Shown: piece after piece, positions 47,434-60,398 of the stretch
Layout of the letters: each line of letters starts with the position of its first letter
Position numbering within the stretch: position 1 is the stretch's first letter
Source: Cryptomeria japonica
Lineage: Eukaryota; Streptophyta; Pinopsida; Cupressales; Cupressaceae
Direction: 5' to 3'
DNA: 64,000 nucleotides
Assembly (NCBI RefSeq): GCF_030272615.1
Contig: NC_081414.1
Location: 522,166,185 to 522,230,184, forward strand
Notes under the pieces: generated by a model
The model's database searches: none
Told to the model about the DNA's origin: nothing
The model's input: only the letters and a program-made list of their open reading frames with translations
Program-made: the position numbers and the translations under genes

Positions 47434-50400
47434 TAGGTTCCGACTTACTCCTGGAAGTCGTAAGGCTAGATGGAGAACATGTCGTACGCATCAGCCCTGA
47501 AACTCATTCAACAAAGATCAAATTGCACATAGAAAACTTTCCATAAATAAATGAAATATAATTGCAAAATCCTTTACAAACGCCATTATCCATTGGCAAG
47601 ATACATCCAAAACCATACATTCCTTACAATATTCTAGGAATTATCCACAGTCATAGCAAAGAAACAAGAATTTTCTTCCTTTCATTACACCAAATTAAAG
47701 CATTACGAGGAGGTAAACCACAATTACCATAATCATCGATCAAAATGACGGAAAAACATGCCATAAGATCAATTTCCTTTACCAATCCATCTTTATCATA
47801 AAATTTAATAACATAGAACTAGCTCAAAATATCAATTTCTACAACCAGATTAACTTCCAATAGATAGGAGCAACATAAATAACTCAATGGTTACACTTGC
47901 CAGGCATAAGAAAACCTTTCCAATGACTATGTCCCATAACATAGCGACAAGTTAACACAATTTACTCCATGATACAATAATAACCATCCACATAACTGAA
48001 ATGCATAACATAAAAGGCCACATGTGAGCATGTCTAATACTCGGTCAATGATAACATGCACGATCAGCATCTCTATGCCTGATCTCATAACAACAATATG
48101 ATCATAAATATCCAATATCTCGCTCAAAGGCTCGATGGTGCTAGGCACACCATAGCGGTGCTACCTTCCATACAAGACCTTTGTGAATATCCCTTGTTGT
48201 ACAAGGTGGTTAGCCTCCAAGAGATAGTCACCACACATAGGTAGGTAGTGGATACTAGCTGCATCACAGCCTCACATACCCCCATCCTCACGGTTCCCTA
48301 CAACAACTTCCTCGCACACACTCTACCAATTCCGTATCATACGTCCTTGGAGAGGAATTTCACATTTCGACACAAGATCAACATCCGAAAACAATAAGGA
48401 TAAACCAGTTCAGCCACCAAAGCACAGATGAATAAAGATAATAAATCCTCAATTCCAACAGTAAGGTAAGAAAATAATCCGGAATTTCAACACCAAATCA
48501 AAGTGCAAAAGATCACAAGATCGTGGCTAAACCTTCAAAGTCAAAGTAAAATAAATTGCTGATCCCCAAAGAAATATAAAGAATATCACAACTGCACATA
48601 ACAGCACTGTGTGACTAGCATCTAGCCACCAACGAGGAAGGAAGGAACAACTGACTAGCTATTGCAGTAGCTCATCATGTGGTGCGACATAGTCACACTA
48701 TCCACATGGCATGGCGGTGTGCACCTCGACATCACCCCGCATCACGTTGTCACGTGGCATGGCAATACCCCAAGTGGAGAAAACACACAATGGATGTATC
48801 CCGCATGGTAGTGCACCTCGCGGAAAAAGCACGCGCAAGCCACATCCCGCATAGCGACGTATCTAGAAGGATACTCGCCGTAAGTCAGAGGTATACATGA
48901 CTCTGGTCTTCCCACAAGTCTACCAACACAGGCCAGTTGGCAACTTATGTAAGAACAATAACACGCCTCTCAAGAAGACAAGGCAATAGATACTCCAATA
49001 GAATCCAACAATATGCACAAAAACTACCATCTATATGCTCAGATAAGGAAGAGAATAAGCTGACACACATAAACCTATAAATAGGTTCATCAAAGGGAAA
49101 GTATTGAGTACACCTTGATACAGTTTAGTAGTACAACTATATCATTCCTCGAAGTAGAGAAGCTAAAGTCGCTTCGCGTCGACATTACTCGCACGCCAAT
49201 CCATACTATTCAAGGAACGGTCGCTTCGAATACTACCCCTTAACATACCGAGTTACCCACAACTCGAGGTTTGGTACTCAGTAGGGAAACAAATAAGCAA
49301 CATTACATAAATAGTATGGTTTCCCATACTCATAAGCAACATATCCTCCATGGTTGATTACTTCACCAACCCATGGGCACACAAGATAAGCACTGGTTTC
49401 TCACAATGCACATAAAACACCAATACTGGTTTAGTCACATTACGGGGAATACTTTTCAGTACGCTAACATCTATTCAAGGAAGATTCCAATTACGCTTTC
49501 TATATAAATAACTGAATCACGTTTACTCTAGATTCAAGTACTGAAATTATTAACAACTCACAATTATATAAGGAATTAACATCATTCCTATAGCTTTTTC
49601 GAATCTCACTAAGCATTCATAACTAAATTACTAGCTAAGCAAGTTCACTTCTAAATCTTAAGACTTTCATCTATCACTATGAAGCCAAAAGCAAACACAC
49701 AATTTCACATGTTTTATAAACATTCTATTTAACTCAAAGCATTCCTTAATACCATTTCTAAAAATCTTATGATTAGGCAAAGAGAGGGGAAAAAGAGTTT
49801 GATAACCAAACCATTTCCTACAAGGACACAAGATCAATCAAGATCATGCTATAATATTAAATTTCCCACTAAAAGCCTATCATTTAATTACACGGTTTTC
49901 ATTTCGCTACCGTTTAGAAGGATGACAATCAGTCTAACAAAAACATTTCCAATAGTTACGGTTGCAACAGGAGGTTCTAGTTTTCCAAACAGAACAGAGA
50001 TCAGAAGAGGCAATCTTTTCGATAATGCAAGACCTCATAAGAACACTCACTTAATAATACAATTCAGACACATGTCATAATTGCAACCTATTAGAAAAGA
50101 TCACATTACGATCAAAGATAAGCAAGAAGCTATTACCCAGATAAACATATTAAGGCACGCACATCAAACAAGCTTTTCCATTCGCACTTTCTAAACACAT
50201 TAAGGTAATTACATATACCCAAAAGCGAGTTCAATGGAGCATTTGCTAAAATAAATCTTCAATCAAACTAGTTTAATGAAACACATAAGACAATCTTTCG
50301 GAAGTCACATAAAACAATCTTTCAGGGAACACATTAACACTTTCTCGAAGCTACAATAACAGGCTCTTTATAATACTTCTTCTATAACCAAACAGTTTCA

Positions 50401-51129
50401 CATAATTCATCTATTCGCATATTAATGCACCTTACTAAGGTAGAATTTAGTCATGCTACTCCTACAACATACACATGGAGAATTCTTTAAACATACACAT
50501 ACAGTTTTCTCCCTTCACCCAATATAAATTTTTAAACCCATAGCCCTCTTTAATGATCTAAAAGCATAGACGACATAAGGCTCACACAAGGGTACAAGAA
50601 ATCACAACCTTTTCTCTTTCGCAATCAAGAAAACTCGAATCAAAGATAATTACACATATCCTAATCATTTAATTTCCAGAAAGAAAGAGAGAGAGGAATA
50701 GTGATAATCATTTAATTTTCTACAAAATAAGCATTCAACAATTGCCATACTAGTCCTTCAAGTGGACAACACTAAGCTAGATCATAATCTTTAAACAAAC
50801 ATAATTCGCTCTTTCAGATTCAAGGCAAGCACGGACCAATCCAAATGGATTAGTCTAAAGAGTACAACACTCAAAAAGGAAGGTACATACGACTCTCTTT
50901 CAAAATAAGAGTAACCGTAGACCCAGACATCAATAAGCACACAATGCACATATAAGCACTCAACCACCAACATCAAGAAGGCGAAAACCAGGTGTGAACA
51001 CACACGTCACACACCAGTTAAGGTCTGCTCAATCACTCACATGCAAAAGGAGGACAAGCATACACATAAGGTCGATACACCTCACACCAATAGAGGGCAC
51101 ACGCGACACCAGAGATCCCAATGTTTGCA
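47434..51129 (-). other. Non-coding interior of the LARD-like element
   Basis: I looked through all frames for gag and pol signatures (CCHC, DSG, YxDD, RNase H and integrase motifs) and saw none; ORFs are at most 103 codons and have no domain. Moderately GC-rich parts around 48610-48900 repeat phrases such as CACATGGCATGG/CACGTGGCATGG, GTGCACCTCG and CATCCCGCAT, and 49140-49270 repeats GTCGCTTCG. This may be a structured packaging or dimerisation region, which is inference from the LARD class. Confidence 0.7.
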
Positions 51130-51147
51130 ACATGGGCTCTGATACCA
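51130..51147 (-). other. Primer-binding site of the LARD-like element
   Basis: Minus-strand TGGTATCAGAGCCCATG starts two bases inside the right LTR end (...GCATTACA TT). It complements the 3' end of initiator methionine tRNA, fixing the element's orientation. Confidence 0.92.
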
Positions 51148-51149
51148 AA

Positions 51150-54100
51150 TGTAATGCCCCGCCAGGAAACCCTGAAGGGATAAGCTAAAATAACAAGAAT
51201 AGAGTGCAAATTTTTTTTTTAAAGTTACAACACATAAGATGCAACAAGATACCAAAGATTCAGATAACATAGCGGAAGACATTAACGACAATCTCCTAAA
51301 GAGTTTCCCAACGAGATTACTTAAATTTTCACAATACACTTTACACACACAATTAATCCAAAAGCTGAATATCTTAATAACGAGATAATTCACAATCAGG
51401 ATAATTTCTTTCAAAGGATGGAAATATAAATCACAAGCAAGATTCATCATTTAAGATCCATTCATAAACTTCATTCAATCTTTTCATTTTAAAATTACAA
51501 ACCATACATCTACCTTTTCTAATACACTAGGATTTCATCATGGCATAAGAGATCTTTCCAAGCACATCTAAATTTCTTAACAACAACTGAGTATAATTCA
51601 TTACTCTGAGATACATTATTCCATAACCCAATTCATTGCATTTCAAAGGACGATTTCACACATGCATTACGATAAATCGCATCTCAACCAAATATGCATT
51701 CGATCCACATGGCATTCAAGATAGAACTGAATATAAGCATTTAGAGTTAATTCCATTATCCACTTAACCATTTTAACATAAGCAAATCATGCATGATAAA
51801 GCTGAAAAAAGGAACCATAAGAGAATACACCACATAACACCATAATGATCTCGGAGTTCACCCCTAAAGGGCTACATCTCCGGGTCTGCGCAACTGCAAG
51901 ACCCCTTCTGATAAATAATAAGGTTAAGAGTACAAGAGGTTACACTATACAATCCAACCATCAAGGCGATACATAAGCAATATACAACGACCACAACGGT
52001 CAATAAATACATAAACGATCCTTACAAGGAACAGGATCCAGCTGAACATAATCAAGCTAATATCATAAGAGTCCATGAGAGCATCCATAAAACTGAACCA
52101 TCACCACCCAAGGGTCTAACATGAAACCGACACTCACGAGGGCAACGACGAAGGACGACTCACAAAGGTACTCAAAACAGGACAAGACGACAACACACTA
52201 GCGGACGTAGGGACAAGTGTCATCACACAACCTGGTATGGATACCATGGCAAGTCTTCATAGGTCCCGGCCCATACACTGGTAACCCTGGCAACCTAATC
52301 TGAACTTCCGGCCCATCCAAGCCTCATGTGGACCCACACATCCTCTCGTGAAGACAAGGAAGGTAGTTTGCCATTTTAGGCCTTCTCACAGCATGCCGAA
52401 TCTATGATAGCATTCGTCCCATGTGTGAGGCACATTATCTTATTTAGAGATTATTTTCTAATCTACTTAGGTTATCACTTATTAGACTCACTTTCGACGG
52501 GTTACCCAGCAGCCACTTTGGGCGCGGCCCCCAATCGAAAGCCACTTTCCCATACGACACTAGACTAACTCAGATGAACTCAAACCACGGAATACACATG
52601 GTAAGACGAACGGAGTTCAAGAAGATACAAACATCAGGTCAAACACGACTCAAGGGTAATCACTTACTGACGACACTCTAACTAGAGACCTGACAACTAA
52701 GGTTAACCACGAATCATTATTCAACTCACTCAAAGAGGATATAACCAACTAAGACAACATCACAATACAACAGTCAACTCAGAAATCGAGGACTAAAACA
52801 GGAACACCAAATCATCCTTACGACAGGGTCCTTTAAACAAGCAAAACATGCCATTTCATAATTAAAGGCGAATACAGTATTTAAACTCGCAATGAAGTAA
52901 TCAGAAAAGACAATATTTTCTCAAATTGATTTAATCCTTAAAATCGAACAAGTTTCCTACAAGATCTAAAAACAGGTTACAGTTATCTACCTCATCAAGG
53001 AATAATTTGTTCTTGGTTTTCTAACTCCTAAGGTTCAAGCATCGAACAGGCAATTTAAGCCATGAAGAGTTTTAACCAATTCATATTAATCAAATTCAGA
53101 CAACCATTAAGCAATTTAAACAAGGATACATTTAATCTCCAACAAATGACATTAACATACCGGTCTAAAATCGACCTCTACAATTCCATACTTTCAATCC
53201 CACTTGCATAATTACAGATCACGAAAATATAACGTAAGGAAAATTCAATTGTAGATACTCATTTCCAAACGCACATGGTATAACCTTATTAATCCAAGAT
53301 TGGACCAAAATATAGCCAATTAGATTCAATGACGAAATTATCAATTTTAGAACTTAACCACAAAATACATAAGCCACAAAATGAGTTTGGATAATAACTA
53401 ACTTATAAATTTTCATTATAGAATTACTTAATATCCAAATTTACATCGATCCAAATATTGCCTCTTAATCCTAATTAAGAGCACTTTTAAACTTAGCATT
53501 AAGAATCTCTTACATAAAAATGATATTAATATCATATGTTTTTTTCCCTTTTTTTTTTAATACTAAAAATTTACATTGAAAATGCATTTAAACACCGTTT
53601 AAAACAAAATGCGTTAAAACAAGAAAACGCTTTTAAATGAATCTATGTTCTTTTATTACAAGAAATGCATTTTTTTTAAAAAAAAAAAAAAAAACATGTG
53701 GCGAGCGAGCTGGGAAGGGCCGTGCCCTAACCCTAGCTCGGCGCCGCCCACACGGCCAGGCGGCGGCACCCTGCGGTGCCCGCAGGTCCGCGGTGCCCTG
53801 CGGCCACCGCAGTGTGCCGCGGCCTGGTCACCACTGCCAGCGAAGGGGGAACGGGGGAGGCATAAGGTTAGCATGCGGGGGAAAGGGGGAGGAGGAGCGG
53901 GGGAGCTCCGCTCCCCGCCTCCAACCCCAACCCACGGTTAAAGCAATAAAACCAACGTGCAGACCGGGGGTTCCAAACAAAGCCCAGTTCGATAAAACAA
54001 CGCGAACGCCCAGAAGGTTAACACATATACGCACAGGTTTCAATTCGAACAAAACTCACAGGTTTAAATTCAACGAAACGCACAGGCCGGGTTTGGAAAA

Positions 54101-55357
54101 TAAATAATGTTTAAAAAATTAACACACAGTTCGATATTTAGAATAAATGTTTTCATTTCCTTTAAAACACAATTCGAGCTTTCAGAACAAAAACGCCCAA
54201 AAACAAGAGGAGTTAACAGCACCTCTAAATCACTTCCAGCCAAGCTGGTAATTTACCAATCGATCCATAAACATGGCATTCGAATGAAAATTTAAATCCA
54301 AGATAAAATCTTCATTTTCATTTTAAACCAAAAACTAAAAAAAAAGAGTTGGATCCTACCTGATCTCGCAATCCTGGCAAGATCGGTTGAAGAATCCCAA
54401 TCTCAGCTGCCAAAGCCTCCAATTTTCCATCTCCAATCCAAAAACTTTCCAAAAATGTCCCTCCTCTCCAAATTTCCCAAATTGGGTTATATGGAAGAGT
54501 TGACCCAAAATTTTCTATTTTTGGGATAAAATCTTTTATTTACAATTAATTCCTCAAAATTTATTTCTTTTTAACTATCAACAAAATAACTTGCTTAATC
54601 AATTAAAAATCGATTTCTTTCACAATCAATTCAATTTAACCTTTCAAATACCAGAATCCAACAGAAAGCAATTAAACCTCTTGCAATTAAATACAAATCC
54701 TTCTTTTTCATCAGCATATATAAATAATGCATTTAATAATCGAAATCAGCCATTAAATTCAAATTTACTTCCAATCTAAAACGAGCAATTCATTAACAAC
54801 GAAAAACGCATAACGAATTCTCAATCAATTTAATCCATTAATCTTCACTGCACAAACGCATAAATACTCAAAATAATGCTACGGACTAATTCATCAATTA
54901 ACCAAACACACCAGGCACGCAAATCGAGAAGGCCAACCAAATAGACGACTCGCAAACCCAAACAAGAAGGGATTACCGACGACGACTGACGATGCTCACT
55001 TGAGCATGACGAAGGTCAACTGGGGTCTCACGACCACCTAATCCGACTCTAGGGATTAACAAGGGTACACTCAAACCTGCAAAACCAGGTGACGACGAAC
55101 CTCGCACTCATGCGACTTCGTACCTGGAATCTCCTGCAACAAAAGATCATAGATGCATACATTTATAACATCTAATGAAAGCGTTAGTCCGATACTAAAA
55201 TCACGAAATAGGTACACTGAATAACCTGCATACAACTAGTGTGAGAACCACATCAATAGCTATGCATAAAATCAACATCTGACATTAATCATAATATTAC
55301 GATAAACTAATCCAGATTAAACCAAGGTTAGAGATCGATTACGGTAGGGGTACTACA
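51150..55357 (-). repeat. 5' LTR of the LARD-like element
   Basis: Partner of 43215-47422, with the same termini and length. It would hold the active promoter, since it is upstream on the minus strand. Differences by hand comparison cluster toward the outer end (about nine between 54800 and 55210). The GC-rich cassette is at 53695-53935. Confidence 0.93.
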
Positions 55358-55976
55358 GAGCATTTAATTGTTATTGCCATATGATCTTATCTACATACTT
55401 CCATGCATTTATGACTTATGAAACAATGCCATGTGAAAGTCTACTTGCTGATCTAACTAACCTAACCATGAATTTATTACATTACAACCCAAATCTGCAT
55501 TATAACATAAGTAAGGCAATTCCATTACATAAGTTTATATTCTCCAATCAAGATCACAAGACTTCCAATAATGCATCACAATATACAGGGACATATAATT
55601 ACATCTTCATCCTTATACAAAGATGACTTACAAGTATCCATAAGAATTCTAAGACTAGTGAGAAATCATGAATACATTAGTGAGTTCAAATCACTTAAAT
55701 TCCAATATCCCTACTCTAATATATAATAAGAACATATCATATACATGAATCAATTCCACGAATCCATAATTGGCATGAAGAAAGATCCAAGTCCACGCAA
55801 GAAGAAGTGCATCAACAAGAGGGAAAAACCCCAATGGTAAAAAGTTCCAACCACTTGAACAATGTGGAACCTACAAGGAACCACCCCTCAAGCTAGGAGA
55901 TGTTGCTAGGTCCCAACACACACTCTACACCTAGGTTGACACCTAAGGCCGAAGGGACTAACACAAAGAAGAAATT

Positions 55977-55978
<2 letters not shown>

Positions 55979-56015
<37 letters not shown>
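55979..56015. repeat. (CA)n microsatellite
   Basis: About 18 CA units inside the LTR fragment. Confidence 0.95.
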
Positions 56016-56018
<3 letters not shown>

Positions 56019-56566
56019 CCACTTAATGCAATAACAAACAAGAAAACTCCCAGAGGCTGACACAAAATCAACATGAATGTGAATGCAACACTAAAGGGAA
56101 CACATGTATAAGGGAGTGTCATCACATGCCTAACCAAGAAAACACAAGGCACTAGCCTAAGGGCATGGAGAGCCATATCAAACATTGAGAGACCAAGGAA
56201 GATTGGCTTTCCATGTCCATGACCCTCTCTCATTCTAATCCTAAAACATCCTCCCTAGGATTGAGTCACGAGGCACCATCAATTTATTATCTTTTATTAA
56301 TTATCTAACTACCCAACCCAATTCATTTTATTTAATTATCACTTGATTATAATACCAAGTAAACTCATGTGCACCCAAGGGGACTATACTTCATGCATCC
56401 TTACAAGGAACCTCATGATAGTCCATCTCCCATGACCCCTGGTCATTGCAGAGGAGTGCACTCCCTCTCCATGGACTTGAAAATCAACACAAGAGGCTCT
56501 AGTCAAAAGTAAAATCTGAAATAAAACATCATATCACTGTATTCCACACACAAACATTTGCTCATG

Positions 56567-56654
56567 AGAAATTAGACATCTACATAAAATAAGAAGTGAG
56601 CCTCTTGATCAGAAATTAGACATCTACATAAAATAAGAAGTGAGCCTCTTGATC
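56567..56654. repeat. Perfect 44 bp tandem duplication
   Basis: Two identical 44 bp units starting AGAAATTAGACATCTACA at 56567 and 56611. Identity shows a recent event in an old LTR. Confidence 0.95.
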
Positions 56655-57412
56655 AAGGAAAAACATAAATCAATCATAAAATTGTTGTAGATAAACCACG
56701 AAACCCAACAAGGTCTCCACTCTTGCTGTCCCAAAATCAGAAGTATGCAACATTCATCCACATGGCATGAATCATCATGAGGGTACTCAAAGACCATAAA
56801 CTTGCAACAATAAAAGTATCAATTGAAATCTAAAGCAAATCCAAAACATTGCAACAACAAGACGAGCTCCGGTACCATGACACCACATACTCATAACATA
56901 AAAAATGTCATTTACGAAAGAAAGACAATAAGAATGAAGACGGGGCAGCGTTACACATATGCTTAGCCCACACTATCACTCACGGGCTCTCCCAAAATAT
57001 GAATAATCTTCACAATAAGACAATTAAACTCTTAAATGAACAATACTTAACTAAAACAACAAGTAAACAAATACTCAAAGCTGAAAAAATCATCTATCAA
57101 CCCCATAATTACCAATGATTACATACATATATACATACTAAAATCACGCTCCGATCTTTTCATTCAGTCAATTGACTATCACACATTACTTAAATACATC
57201 TATCAAAAACATGCTTAAACAATACAAGTGAGGAAAACAATTCAAATTATAATTATAGACCGAAATTGCCACTCGTATTAAACTTCATATCATTGTCCAA
57301 TCATTGAATTGGGAAACTGATACACAAAGAATGTTTAAATAATGTATTTCATTACATAATTAACTGTAGGGTCGAATTTAGTGAGTTTTTGGGGTGACAG
57401 TGGTGATAACCC

Positions 57413-60398
57413 ATCAAATTGGGTGTTCTAGTTCTGCCGTATTGCAGGCATAATGTTTCTTCAACATACATTTTGTTGGAAAGAGGTTATATATTTATTT
57501 TTTTCTGTTATTATAAATATTTAATTATTATTTTATTATTAACATTATTATTTAATTTTTATTTGCTAGCAGGGCACCCCTTAATGGAGGATACCTCGCA
57601 ACCACGTGGTGCACAACAGGGAGTCATGAACCTTGGGTCGTGGTGCTACTGCACCCACCACGACATGATTAATCCCTTCATACCACCATATCATGGGAAG
57701 TGCAAGCCACCACTTCTACGACATGGGTGGGGTGGAATGTACCCCAAGCCCATGATGCGGGTGTTTACAATCAGCCCACATCGTGCATTTAATAATGGTT
57801 TTTTTTTTGGTTTTTTACAAAGAAATAAAAAGGAAAGGGGGTGGCAGTATATTACAGAGCAAACAAATAGACAAAAGTTTCTCCCTCTTTCCGCTACGCA
57901 ACATACATTTAAAAATAAAATAAATAGGGAATCTAGCAGTAGAAAATAAAATCATCAGGGCAAAGGGAAAGATTAAATTTCTGACTCCCAATTAAATGTT
58001 AATGCCATTATTTGGGAAAAACCCAAATTGCACATGTGAAAGAGAGAGATTGAGAAATTTTGAGGCACACAATAATAACCAATTATTTTACCTCCCAAGC
58101 ATATACAAAAATATCAAACCGTATTACCCCAAAATCTTCATGCATAACAACAAATTTCAAAATTAAATAGACACATTTACTCAACCCTGAAAGCTTATTT
58201 AGACACAAGAAATCAATGAAGGATTTTCAACAAGGTTAGAGTTTTTAGACCCAACCTAGAAAGATTCGAATGAGGGAATTGTTCTACTATTAAAGAGTTT
58301 CTCCAGATTCTCCAACAACAACAAATTCCAGAATATCCCAAAAGATTCTTTTTTTTTGTAGAGAACCGCAAGAAGAGAGAAAAATAATGGCCCAAAAAGG
58401 AAAGAGGAGAAGAATTCATGAAATTACAAAATAAAAGCCATCAATTCCTCCAAAAAGCTCAAAATCCACTTACTCTACAAATAAAGATCAACAAAGGCAT
58501 ACATCTTTGAAAACTTTCCAATCATATGCTTCCATCAACGCATCTAAAATAGCTCCATATTGTTCTTATCCTTCAATGAATCTGATTCCCCTTGGAAGCA
58601 ATTTGGATTGCAGACACAAAATCCATAAGTCTAAAAATCCACATACATCCAAGGATCAACATGTCCCATCTAAAAGACATGTAAAAATGAAGCAAAAGTT
58701 AATCCACAAACAAAAATAAAAATCCAAAGGGGCACATAGGTCCATCAAGAAAAAAGAAAAATAAAAAACCACGTGGGTTCCTAATTTTCTCATATAAGAA
58801 ATGCATTCCAAATAACCACAAAGGAAAGAAAAATAAAAAATGATGCGCATTCCCAGGTTGCTCATAGAAGCACTGCATCCCAAATAAAAATAAAAATTGG
58901 CATCCAAAATTTCTATTCCCCCATCTAAATATCTCGCACCTTTCAAATCTAATCCTCCATCATCTTCCTTATCCATTTTGGATCCTTATGTTGCAAAACC
59001 CACAACCACTCCTCCATCAAAATCTCAAAATTCAAAATCCACTTTTCCTCCACCACTCCACCAACCCTCATGGTGTGTGCCAATATTGATCTTGTCTACA
59101 TTTTCCTTCACTTATGCACAAGTCTTCCAACATACCGCTTATTATTCAACATGTCTTTTCCATCCTTCCATCCCTCCTATCCCATCCTTTAAATAAATCC
59201 TTACCATAGTTCCATCCAATCATCCATCTCATCTCCCTATCCATAACCTTAACAATGTCCTTGATCATATCTCTAATAGCCATGCTCCATTCCAATGCAT
59301 GTTTCAAGGGTACCATCCAAATAATGAGAGACTTGATTTCTTCCTCCATCTCCTATCATGCATACATTATCTTCTATAATGAAAAATACAAAAAAAAGAA
59401 AAAAAAATCGTCACCTTGATGAAAACTTGACAAATAGGCATCTTGTGTGACATAAAAAAAAATCAAAAAAGAAAAATAAAAAGAAAAAAAAATAGCAAAG
59501 AGAAATAATCTATCCACTAGTGAAAACTTGGCAAATAGGCGCCTTGGGAAAGTACCATGATGAAAACATAGAAAATAGGTGTCATGTGTAATTTATAACC
59601 CTCTTTCTTTCTACACTTGGGGGAAAGTTTCATCCATGCTATCCTACCTACCACATCCTCCATTATCCCCCATCCCCTATCCATCATTGTACATTCATCC
59701 ATGTTCCCTTTTCCCACCTTTGATCTTGAGTTAAGGATGTGCATAAGAATCATGTGTCCTATTTTCTTTACCTTAACCACACCCTTCAGTCCATATCCCT
59801 TATCCTATCCATTAATTGCTTCCATCATCTATTACTATATTTGATCTTTTTTATCTTATGTCAATCCTATCCAAACTCCATTCTTGATCTTGATCAAAAC
59901 TAAGGACACAAAATGCAAAAAATGTTTTCAAAAACCTCTTGACATGTGCATTCCTCTGGATCACATGCCATTTAAGGTACCGTGTCATCACCATAAATAT
60001 CCATATCCAGTCCCTTAGCTTGGATAAAACATGTTGTCCCATTGTGAGATAGTCCTTGTAAACCAAATCAACTAAGATACCATAATAAGCTAGCTCTTTC
60101 ACTTGTTCATCTCCATGTTAGTAGTACATTCATTCATTCATGATGTTCCTCACCTCACTAGAAATTGAGGTCAAATAAGTACAACTTTCTTTTAATAAAA
60201 AAAAAATCAATAAAAATTAGAAAAAGTCCTAAAAAAATCCCTAAAAATTAGAAAAAAGTTGAAAAAATTGCTAAATATTAGAAAATGTCATGAAAAAATC
60301 CCTAAAAATAAGAAAAAATCCAAAAAATAAAAAAATGTCATAAAAAATTTGAGTAACCTTATAAAACCCTACAATTTGTTTTTGAAAAACCATCAAAA
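57413..60398. other. Unclassified repeat-rich stretch, no supported gene
   Basis: A GC-richer block at 57570-57790 includes the palindrome ACCACGTGGT (57601-57610); another CCACGTGG occurs near 58769. Sequence from about 58700 to 58900 repeats AAAGAAAAATAAAAAA with short unique parts between. A 28 bp phrase (TGATGAAAACTTGACAAATA...) occurs three times at 59417, 59521 and 59558. Bases 60190-60355 are an A-rich degenerate array around AAATCCCTAAAAATTAGAAA. A 176-codon ORF at 57419-57949 exists but has no domain and crosses AT- and GC-rich blocks, so I do not call it a gene. Confidence 0.5.

Larger units (their letters stand above)
43215..55357 (-). mobile_element. Complete LARD-like non-autonomous LTR retrotransposon, 12.1 kb
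   Basis: Two 4,208 bp LTRs (43215-47422 and 51150-55357) enclose 3,727 bp. The target duplication GAGCA (43210-43214, 55358-55362) is exact. A primer-binding site sits inside the right LTR and a polypurine tract inside the left LTR, both on the minus strand, so transcription would run from 55357 toward 43215. The interior has no gag, protease, reverse transcriptase, RNase H or integrase motif in any frame. Long LTRs, a 3-4 kb non-coding interior and intact replication signals match the LARD class, moved by proteins of a partner element. The primer site and the GGCGGGGCATTACA end of the LTR resemble chromoviral gypsy elements. By hand count the LTRs differ at about 19 sites (about 0.45 %), 17 of them transitions: a young insertion. 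Confidence 0.92.
55358..57412 (-). repeat. Long-LTR fragment related to the 4.7 kb solo LTR
   Basis: From about 55780 to 56500 this follows 20390-21070 of the solo LTR in the same order: GGAACCACCCCTC, CTAGGAGATG, GGTCCCAACACACACTCTA, CACATGCC, CTTCATGCATCCTTACAAG, CCTCATG. The rest is AT-rich and probably the same old LTR. It was the target of the LARD-like insertion. ORFs here (for example 55381-55626) show no domain. Confidence 0.7.

Noticed and set aside
57419-57949. 176-codon ORF on the plus strand
   Set aside because: The translation has no domain, mixes a hydrophobic AT-driven stretch with a GC-rich block and lies among repeat sequence; its length is explicable by chance.
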